From assembly GCF_013299185.1 (NCBI RefSeq), contig NZ_JAAFKG010000045.1, forward strand, positions 1 to 64,000: a stretch of DNA of 64,000 nt, in the 5' to 3' direction. The position numbers were made by a program, and so were the translations under genes. Below, one piece after another: positions 57,637 through 64,000 of this stretch. Position 1 is the stretch's first letter; every line of letters starts with the position of its first letter. The notes beneath the pieces were generated by a model. It saw only the letters and a list, made by a program, of their open reading frames with translations. It did no database searches and had not been told where the DNA came from. This DNA comes from Microcoleus sp. bin48.metabat.b7b8b9.023 (GTDB lineage Bacteria > Cyanobacteriota > Cyanobacteriia > Cyanobacteriales > Microcoleaceae).

Positions 57637-58452
57637 AAACTTTTGCCAAGCTTGCCAGAAAATATAGATTGATAAAATTGCTAAGAGCGATCGAAATGCT
57701 AAACTAATAGTGCGATCGGGCAATCTCGGCAAAAACCTGGTGCTGATTTGCGCGCCCAACAAACCGCCAGCGCCTAGAATCAACCCCACAACCCACAAAA
57801 CATTCCCGCGCGCCGCGTGTCCCGCCGTCGCCGAAATTGCCGTAATCACGATGACGCCCAAACTCGTTTGAATTGCCTTTTTAATGCTTTCCCCTAACAG
57901 CAAAATTTGCAAGGGAACCATAATCACGCCGCCGCCTACGCCGAACAAACCTGCCAATAAACCGGCAGCACTGCCTGTCGCAATTTTAGCAAAAGTTGGA
58001 TTAAATAAAATATTTGAATTATTTGAGAATTGGGAACTGGGAATTGAGCCTGATTCTTCCCCTTCTTCTTCCGCTTTCTTAGCAGTCAGGCGCTTGCGAA
58101 CTTCAATCAAATAAATATTCAGCCACAACAACAACCCAAAAGTAACTAACAGCAAATAAGGAGGAAATATCCCCGCCAAATAAGCACCAATTTGTGCTGT
58201 GATGACGGCGGGAAATCCGATGCCTGCGACTTGACTCAAGTTGAGATAGCCCATACGCCAATTCTGGATGCTGCCAGAAAGAGCCGTAATTACGATCGAC
58301 AAACCGCTAGTAGCAACCGCTTGCACCGGAGCATACTTGAGAGCCACCAACAACGGCACGAGTACCGTACCGCCACCGATACCCAAAAAACCAGCTAGAA
58401 TACCGGCAAACAGTCCGGCAGCACCCAGAATCAATAATTCACTGACAGTCAT
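57628..58452 (-). CDS. TauE/SafE family permease
   Basis: 274 aa from the ATG ending at 58452 (MTVSELLILGAAGLFAGILA); a longer frame adds 29 residues without membrane character. About eight membrane segments and two homologous halves are visible, each with the family motif (GFLGIGGGTVLVPLLVAL and GLFGVGGGVIMVPLQILL). The family (sulfite exporter TauE/SafE, DUF81) moves sulfonates, sulfite or other anions; the substrate here is unknown. A charged loop (KKAEEEGEESGS) separates the halves. It lies beside heptamer arrays on both sides. Confidence 0.9.
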   Translation of the reverse strand: MTVSELLILGAAGLFAGILAGFLGIGGGTVLVPLLVALKYAPVQAVATSGLSIVITALSGSIQNWRMGYLNLSQVAGIGFPAVITAQIGAYLAGIFPPYLLLVTFGLLLWLNIYLIEVRKRLTAKKAEEEGEESGSIPSSQFSNNSNILFNPTFAKIATGSAAGLLAGLFGVGGGVIMVPLQILLLGESIKKAIQTSLGVIVITAISATAGHAARGNVLWVVGLILGAGGLLGAQISTRFLPRLPDRTISLAFRSLLAILSIYIFWQAWQKFRY

Positions 58453-58564
58453 TATATCAAGTCCGGTTAATTGCTGGATAAACCTGTACGGGCATAGGGC
58501 ATTGGGCATTGGGAATTGGGCATGGGCATGGTCGGACAAAAGTATGATAACTATTCAACCGGAC

Positions 58565-58636
58565 ATGATATTAGTCAGTAGTTCAGTAGTTAACAGTCAA
58601 CAGTCAACAGTCAACAGTCAACAGTTAACAGTTAAC
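58565..58636. repeat. CAGTCAA / CAGTTAA heptamer array (STRR)
   Basis: About eight units of CAGTCAA and CAGTTAA directly after the pentapeptide gene (on the minus strand). Confidence 0.85.
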
Positions 58637-58638
58637 TC

Positions 58639-59481
58639 TTAAGACTCATTAGTAGCCCCGTCAGGCATAATTGCCCGCCTCAAATCTGCATCGCGGAAGT
58701 TAGTTCGATTGAGATTAGCATCAATCAAAACCGCTTCCACCAAAACAGCCCCGCTCAAATTAGACCAACACAGCTTCGCCCGGTACAAATTAGCACCGCT
58801 CAAGTTAGCACCGCGCAGAGTTGACCAACTCATATTGGCAACTCTCAAATTAGCATTGCTCAGATTAGCTTCGCTAAGATTAGCTCCAACCATCGTGACT
58901 TGGCGCAAGTCTGCACCAGTCAGGTTGGCCCCGCTCAGCATCGCCCCACTGAGAATTGCCTGAGTCAGATTGGCTCTTTCTAAAAGCGAATCGCTGAGGA
59001 TAGCATTTGTCAGGTTTACGGCTTTGAGAGTTGACCAACTCAAATTGGCCTTCATCAAATTAGTGCGAATCATACTAGCTTCGGTTAAGTTAGCCGCAAA
59101 CAAATTCGCTTCGGTAAAGTTGGCTTCTGTCAAATTTGCTTCCGTCAAATTTGCCTTAGTCATGTTGACTTCTCTCGCCATTGAGCCGCGGAGGTTTGCT
59201 CCCACCAGGTTAGCCCCGCTGAGATTGGCGCGGGTCAAATCGGTACCGATGAGATTTGCTTCGGTGAGGTTGGCTTCCGTCATGTCCACCCCACCCAATT
59301 TCACCTCGCGCAAGTTCGCTCCCGTCAGGTTAGCGCCTTTGAGGTTTGCGTTTTGGAAATTCGCTCGGGTAAAATTAGCCTCGCTGAGGTTTGCCCCTTT
59401 TAAGTCGGCTCCCGCGAGGTTAATCTCTCGAAAAGTTCTTTCTCCGGCCGCATATTGCCTCAGAATTCGATCGGCCTCCAT
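58639..59481 (-). CDS. Pentapeptide repeat protein
   Basis: 280 aa. After about 20 residues nearly all of the chain is the A(D/N)LXX pentapeptide repeat (LAGADLKGANLSEANFTRAN, and so on), around 48-50 units, which fold into a right-handed quadrilateral beta-helix. No signal peptide, so it is cytosolic. Such proteins are very common in cyanobacteria and their functions are mostly unknown; some mimic DNA. The short N-terminal element EADRILRQYAAGERTFREIN is a frequent cap. Confidence 0.93.
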   Translation of the reverse strand: MEADRILRQYAAGERTFREINLAGADLKGANLSEANFTRANFQNANLKGANLTGANLREVKLGGVDMTEANLTEANLIGTDLTRANLSGANLVGANLRGSMAREVNMTKANLTEANLTEANFTEANLFAANLTEASMIRTNLMKANLSWSTLKAVNLTNAILSDSLLERANLTQAILSGAMLSGANLTGADLRQVTMVGANLSEANLSNANLRVANMSWSTLRGANLSGANLYRAKLCWSNLSGAVLVEAVLIDANLNRTNFRDADLRRAIMPDGATNES

Positions 59482-59560
59482 GTCATTCGCCTCGCAATTT
59501 TTGTTTCAAACGTTAGAGTGATGGGTTTTGCCACACACATCATCCCACTTGACATACTCC

Positions 59561-59597
59561 CTGACTATCAGATGCAGGGATTCCAAGAATTAATTCT
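59561..59597 (-). mobile_element. Right end of a TnpB element
   Basis: On the minus strand: GGAATCCCTGCATCTGATAG, then TCAGGGAGTATGTCAAG. The hairpin CCCTG/CAGGG and the trailing GTCAA form the right end typical of cyanobacterial tnpB-only elements. It lies close to the truncated tnpB gene, so the two belong to one shortened element. Confidence 0.6.
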
Positions 59598-59648
59598 TAG
59601 ATTTTCTGCTTTTTAGCAACTGCCCTTCAGAAGTGTTTCTATCGGGTC

Positions 59649-60392
59649 TTACGTTCGCTCTCGCGTACTGACCGCGACTTTCAAACTGTCTTTATATCTA
59701 TTGTTAGGTGCTTTTTGCTGATAATTCAAAGCCTTCTGCACTCTACACAATTTACGATTCTTAGCTTGAAAAGTTTTAGAATTACCAAATTTTGCACCTG
59801 TACTTAATGTAATCAAGTTGGTAATATCTAAGTCGATCTCTATTTGATTAGAAGATGCAGGTGATGGTTCAAGATCGACATCCACCAACAGAGAAACAGT
59901 CCATCTTCCCGGTGGTGAAAAATTCACCGTAACAGTAGATTGTTCAACACAGGAAGAAATCTCTCTGATCCCATAAATATTTAATGGCTCGGAAAATTTA
60001 GGTAAAAATACTTGGCTATCTTTCAACCGAAAAGTAGCTTTCGTATATTCAGCAGTGCCACCATTCTGTTGCTTTTTGAAGTTCGGGTATTTTGCCCGAC
60101 CTGCAAAGAAGTTGGTAAATGCTGTTTGGAGGTGTTGCCATCCCTGTTGGAGTGGGACGTTGCTAACTTCCGTTAAAAACCGTAAATCTTCTTGTTTTTT
60201 CGATTGAGCCAGCATTACATTAGTTTCCACATACCTTACTCGTTCTTGTCGATCGCACCCAGCCTCTGTGGTAGTGGCGACGGCACAATTGTAGACAAGA
60301 CGCGGGCCACCCACAGTCTGCCTCAACAGGGATTCCTGTTCGGACGTTGGGTAAAAGCGGTACTTGAATGCTCTCTGTGTCATGTGTTGCAT
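59649..60392 (-). pseudogene. tnpB: Truncated TnpB (IS200/IS605 family nuclease)
   Basis: 247 aa against about 380-420 for complete TnpB. The N-terminus is intact (MTQRAFKYRFYPTSEQESLL, GGPRLVYNCAV), through the wedge domain to the first RuvC Asp in EIDLDITNLITLSTG. After NRYKDSLKVAVSTRERT the frame ends, and the remaining RuvC Glu and Asp motifs and the zinc ribbon are absent. The element's right end follows within about 55-90 bp. This shows an internal deletion that removed about 40 percent of the gene; the product cannot be an active nuclease. Confidence 0.85.
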
Positions 60393-60738
60393 TATAGAAT
60401 CTATTCTGTAAATATTACGGTTTAATTAAGCCATCCTAGAAAGACGGGGTTTTAAAATCCAATTTGTCGATCGCCACGGTATTGTGCCTGCACAATTGTA
60501 ATCTCGGTATAATTTTTGCACTGTGCTGTCGTGATAATACTGTGCAGATACTCCAAGCCCGGAGAGTTCCACTCCCAAGTGGTCTGACAAATATCAACGC
60601 TTCTGAGAAAATCAAAAATAGCGTAAAACTCTCAGCACTGGGCAATCAGTCGATTTCAGATTTTAGATTATAGGTTTACTTCACAGATTCATCACCGGAT
60701 CTGGAACTTTGGTCTAAAATTAGAGCTCACCAGGACGA
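60393..60738. other. Spacer upstream of tnpB and of the 63-aa gene
   Basis: The left end of the TnpB element is probably near 60430-60450 (GACGGGGTTTTAAAATCC). TATAAT at 60508-60513 in CTCGGTATAATTTTTG is a -10-like sequence, with no good -35 at 17 bp. No gene seen. Confidence 0.4.
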
Positions 60739-60930
60739 TTGTCGGGGGCTTATATCCGTTTTTGGGCGGAGCGAACAGGCAGTAGCAAAGACAGAGCTAA
60801 GGCTAAAAAATGGTTGGACGCGCGGATTACAGCGGTAAAGCGTAAACTGCACACCCTACTAAATATAGAGGTTTTGCGTCCCGAACCGAAACAAAAACAG
60901 ACAACACAACAACAGACAAAGGAAGTTTGA
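60739..60930 (+). CDS. Small basic hypothetical protein upstream of ilvD
   Basis: 63 aa from TTG 60739. It is strongly basic and helical ([33 protein letters not shown]). Protein-like composition and the stop placed 3 bp before the ilvD start suggest it is real and translationally coupled with ilvD, but the start codon is weak and I know no family. It could be a fragment. Confidence 0.45.
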   Translation: MSGAYIRFWAERTGSSKDRAKAKKWLDARITAVKRKLHTLLNIEVLRPEPKQKQTTQQQTKEV

Positions 60931-60932
60931 GA

Positions 60933-62618
60933 ATGCCTGAAAATTTAAGAAGCCAAGCCGTGACTGGGGGCGTGCAGCGCGCACCCAACCGAGCAATGCT
61001 GCGCGCCGTGGGTTTTGGCGACGGCGATTTCACTAAGCCCATTGTGGGGATTGCTAACGGCTACAGCACTATTACGCCCTGCAATATGGGATTGAATGAA
61101 CTGGCGCTGCGCGCGACTGCGGGTGCAAAAGAAGCTGGCGCGATGCCGCAGATGTTCGGTACGATTACGATCAGCGACGGAATCTCGATGGGAACTGAAG
61201 GGATGAAATATTCTCTGGTATCGAGAGATGTGATTGCAGATTCGATCGAAACTGTTTGCAACGGTCAAAGTATGGACGGCGTGCTGGCTGTGGGCGGTTG
61301 CGACAAGAATATGCCGGGGGCGATGATTGCGATCGCCCGCATGAACATTCCTGCTATTTTTGTTTACGGTGGCACGATCAAACCGGGACACCACAACGGA
61401 CGCGATTTAACCGTGGTGAGCGCTTTTGAAGCTGTCGGTCAATTCAGTGCGGGCAAAATTGACGAAACAGAGCTCAATGCAGTGGAACAAAAAGCTTGTC
61501 CCGGTGCGGGTTCCTGCGGCGGAATGTACACGGCAAATACGATGTCCAGTGCTTTTGAAGCAATGGGAATGAGTTTGCCCTATTCTTCGACAATGGCTGC
61601 GGAAGATGCCGAAAAAGCCGACAGCGCTGAGGAATCTGCAAAAGTTGTCGTAGAAGCGATTCGCAAACAGTTGTTACCGAGCCAAATTTTAACTCGCAAA
61701 GCCTTTGAAAATGCGATCGCCACAATTATGGCGATCGGCGGTTCAACCAACGCCGTATTACACTTATTGGCTATTTCAAATGCGATCGGCGTTGAGTTGT
61801 GCCTCGACGATTTTGAAACAATTAGAGCCAAAGTACCCGTATTGTGCGATCTCAAACCAAGCGGCAAATACGTAGCAACCGACTTGCACAAAGCCGGCGG
61901 CATTCCTCAAGTAATGAAAATGCTTTTGGAACGCGGATTGCTCCACGGAGATGCGCTGACAATTACAGGTCAAACAATTGCCGAATCCCTATCAGATATT
62001 CCCAGCGAACCCCGCGCCGATCAAGATGTAATTCGGCCTTGGAACAATCCGATGTACGCCCAAGGACATTTAGCAATTCTTCGCGGCAATCTGGCAACAG
62101 AAGGATCGGTTGCTAAAATTACAGGCGTTAAAAAACCGCAAATCACCGGCCCAGCAAGGGTATTTGAATCCGAGGAAAATTGTTTGGCTGCCATCTTGGC
62201 TGGCAAAATTCAAGCCGGAGATATCATTGTCATCCGGTACGAAGGGCCCAAAGGCGGGCCGGGAATGCGCGAAATGCTAGCACCAACTTCGGCAATTATT
62301 GGTGCAGGTTTAGGCGATTCTGTCGGGTTAATTACTGACGGCCGCTTTTCCGGCGGAACCTACGGCATGGTTGTCGGTCACGTTGCACCCGAGGCGCAAG
62401 TTGGCGGCACAATTGCTCTGGTAAATGAGGGCGATTCGATTACGATCGATGCTACCAATCGCTTGTTGCAGCTCAATGTTGATGATGCAGAATTAGAGCG
62501 GCGGCGCGCTCTTTGGCAAGCTCCTAAACCCCGGTATACTAAGGGTGTTTTGGCTAAATACGCTAAGTTGGTTTCTTCTAGCAGTGTCGGCGCTGTAACT
62601 GATTTGGGTTTGGGTTAG
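60933..62618 (+). CDS. ilvD: Dihydroxy-acid dehydratase
   Basis: 561 aa from ATG 60933 ([20 protein letters not shown]). It dehydrates 2,3-dihydroxy-3-methyl-acids to the 2-keto acids that lead to valine, leucine and isoleucine. Fe-S cluster cysteines lie in NPC-like [19 protein letters not shown] and [16 protein letters not shown]. The blocks [28 protein letters not shown] and [16 protein letters not shown] are standard IlvD. GGAAG lies upstream of the ATG. A soluble cytosolic enzyme, housekeeping in character. Confidence 0.97.
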   Translation: MPENLRSQAVTGGVQRAPNRAMLRAVGFGDGDFTKPIVGIANGYSTITPCNMGLNELALRATAGAKEAGAMPQMFGTITISDGISMGTEGMKYSLVSRDVIADSIETVCNGQSMDGVLAVGGCDKNMPGAMIAIARMNIPAIFVYGGTIKPGHHNGRDLTVVSAFEAVGQFSAGKIDETELNAVEQKACPGAGSCGGMYTANTMSSAFEAMGMSLPYSSTMAAEDAEKADSAEESAKVVVEAIRKQLLPSQILTRKAFENAIATIMAIGGSTNAVLHLLAISNAIGVELCLDDFETIRAKVPVLCDLKPSGKYVATDLHKAGGIPQVMKMLLERGLLHGDALTITGQTIAESLSDIPSEPRADQDVIRPWNNPMYAQGHLAILRGNLATEGSVAKITGVKKPQITGPARVFESEENCLAAILAGKIQAGDIIVIRYEGPKGGPGMREMLAPTSAIIGAGLGDSVGLITDGRFSGGTYGMVVGHVAPEAQVGGTIALVNEGDSITIDATNRLLQLNVDDAELERRRALWQAPKPRYTKGVLAKYAKLVSSSSVGAVTDLGLG

Positions 62619-63334
62619 AAGAAAACCTATTTTTAACCGCAGATGAATGCAGATAAACGCAGATGAAATCCCATCAGCGTTCATCTGTGTTCATCCGCTG
62701 ATATCTGCGGTTAAAATTCTAATCTAGTTAAGGTATAGCCTTTCGAGAACCTATAGGATGTACTCGTGGGCGTAGGCCAAACCGGGCATAGAGTATAGGC
62801 CTCCGCGAGCATAAGCTGTTGAGCATTTAAAATGGTATTGTAGGGTGGGTCAGTTTTAAGGCGTTTCCCATGTATAGTCAGTGTTGTAGCTGACGCACCC
62901 TACGTAAATAGTTAGTGGTTTAAATGCTCCACAGCTTAGCTCACCATGCTTGAGAACCGCTACATACATATGTGCGCTCCCTCCGCTAGCTAACATAATC
63001 GTCCTCGGAAGTGGCCTTTGCTGAATCCTTCAGTCTCACCGTCGGTCAAATGTTCAGTTGGCTGACTCAGTAGCGTAACCTCAATCTATGAAGGATTTTT
63101 TAACCGCAGAGGCCGCAGAGGGCGCAGAGGTAGAGAAGAGAGAGCTCTCTACGGATTTGGTTTGAGCGAATGTGCGGGCGATCGCTTATACTGGAGTATC
63201 TGGTTGTCAGCTTTTCAAGGATGAGAGGACTAAAGTCCTCACTACAAACTTAATTATGATTATTTAATCGGACTTGATATCAACTCTCAGTTAACCGCTA
63301 ACTACTAACTAAGTACAAAAAACGTTTCTGAACA
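62619..63334. repeat. Repeat-rich spacer between ilvD and ileS
   Basis: From left to right: an inverted repeat AACCGCAGATGAATGCAGAT facing TGATATCTGCGGTTAA (62637-62715); a GTAGGGTGGGTCAG to GCTGACGCACCCTACG hairpin (62841-62905); AACCGCAGAGGCCGCAGAGG (about 63102-63130), the common cyanobacterial coding-like repeat; and a 'GGACTAAAGTCCTCACTACA' half-hairpin (63220-63250). No gene seen. Confidence 0.6.
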
Positions 63335-64000
63335 ATGGAAGCAAAATCCTACAAAGACACGGTAAATTTGCCCAAAACCAAGTTTGATATGCGCGCCAAC
63401 GCTACCAAACGCGAACCAGAATTGCAACAATTTTGGGCAGATGAAGATATTTACGATCGCCTTTCCCAGGATAACCCGGGCGATTTGTTCATCCTCCACG
63501 ACGGCCCGCCCTACGCCAACGGACAACTCCACATCGGCCACGCCCTCAACAAAATCCTCAAGGATTTTATCAACCGCTACCAAATGCTGCGCGGTAAAAA
63601 AGTCCGCTATGTGCCCGGTTGGGATTGTCACGGATTGCCGATCGAACTTAAGGTGTTGCAAAACATGAAATCGGACGATCGGCTCAATCTTACCCCGATC
63701 GACCTCCGCCGCAAAGCCGCCACTTTCGCCCAGGAAACAATGGCCCAGCAGCGGACATCGTTTCAGCGCTACGGCGTTTGGGGCGACTGGGAACACCCGT
63801 ATTTAACCCTGAAACCCGAATACGAAGCGGCTCAAATCGGCGTTTTCGGTCAAATGGTGCTCAAAGGCTACATCTTCCGCGGCTTCAAACCCGTGCACTG
63901 GAGTCCGAGCTCGAAAACAGCCCTCGCCGAAGCTGAATTGGAATATCCCGAAGGCCACGTTTCGCGCAGCATCTACGTCGGCTTTCACGTCAGAAAATTG
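63335..64000 (+). CDS. ileS: Isoleucyl-tRNA synthetase, N-terminal part
   Basis: 222 residues are in the window and the frame is open at the right edge; complete IleS is about 950 aa. It charges tRNA-Ile with isoleucine. Class I signature [11 protein letters not shown] (HIGH) follows [25 protein letters not shown], and [17 protein letters not shown], with [20 protein letters not shown], are typical of IleS. ATG 63335 is preceded by AAAAACG; no clear Shine-Dalgarno. The KMSKS motif lies beyond the window. Confidence 0.97.
   Translation, partial: MEAKSYKDTVNLPKTKFDMRANATKREPELQQFWADEDIYDRLSQDNPGDLFILHDGPPYANGQLHIGHALNKILKDFINRYQMLRGKKVRYVPGWDCHGLPIELKVLQNMKSDDRLNLTPIDLRRKAATFAQETMAQQRTSFQRYGVWGDWEHPYLTLKPEYEAAQIGVFGQMVLKGYIFRGFKPVHWSPSSKTALAEAELEYPEGHVSRSIYVGFHVRKL

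Noticed and set aside
58709-59521. Two plus-strand ORFs (84 and 183 aa)
   Set aside because: Antisense shadows of the pentapeptide-repeat gene.
60464-60673. 69-aa ORF between tnpB and ilvD
   Set aside because: No features, many Cys/Leu typical of random frames, no ribosome binding site.

Overview
The window reads as chromosome of a filamentous cyanobacterium, probably of the Microcoleus/Oscillatoria group. Supporting this are the very frequent HIP1-type GCGATCGC octamers, a cyanobacterial NDH-1 subunit gene (ndhL) beside trpA, the plant-type carotenoid pair crtP-crtB, KGK, Uma2 and dynamin-like proteins typical of cyanobacteria, and many heptamer (STRR) and hairpin repeats. The genus is an inference; no rRNA gene is present to confirm it.

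Layout. 1-6 kb: the end of an unidentified gene, a lipoprotein, the ndhL-DUF3007-trpA operon (minus strand), an uninterrupted tRNA-Leu(UAA) and a membrane histidine kinase. 6.6-9 kb: an overlapping radical SAM / methyltransferase pair. 9-14.3 kb: urease genes ureD, ureA, ureB and ureC with a GT61 glycosyltransferase between ureB and ureC. 15.5-18 kb: crtP-crtB, converting phytoene from GGPP and desaturating it. 18.4-27.9 kb: a defence-like region with a HsdR-N-like nuclease, an Eco57I-type methylase, two Uma2 nucleases and a PLD-SNF2 helicase. 28-32 kb: dnaK with a charged tail, then a dnaJ, separated by a broken four-helix-bundle gene. 32.3-38.1 kb: an Rpn nuclease, a bacterial dynamin, two large tandem arrays and a KGK-HNH pair. 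38.1-41.9 kb: a large GH2-like protein. 42.5-54.6 kb: three sensory kinases in a row, two of them giant hybrids. 54.9-60.4 kb: GIY-YIG protein, small unknowns, a TauE/SafE permease, a pentapeptide protein and TnpB-element remains. 60.7-64 kb: a small ORF, ilvD, and the start of ileS running off the end.

The intergenic DNA is unusually rich in repeats. At least six hairpin families recur across the window. Two of them have expanded into tandem arrays, and one C/G-rich family sits in frame inside two genes (ureC and the Eco57I-type methylase). The best candidate for an undescribed system is the four-gene methylase / Uma2 / PLD-SNF2 helicase cluster. It has the parts of a restriction-like defence module but none of the usual DISARM, BREX or type I partner genes nearby.
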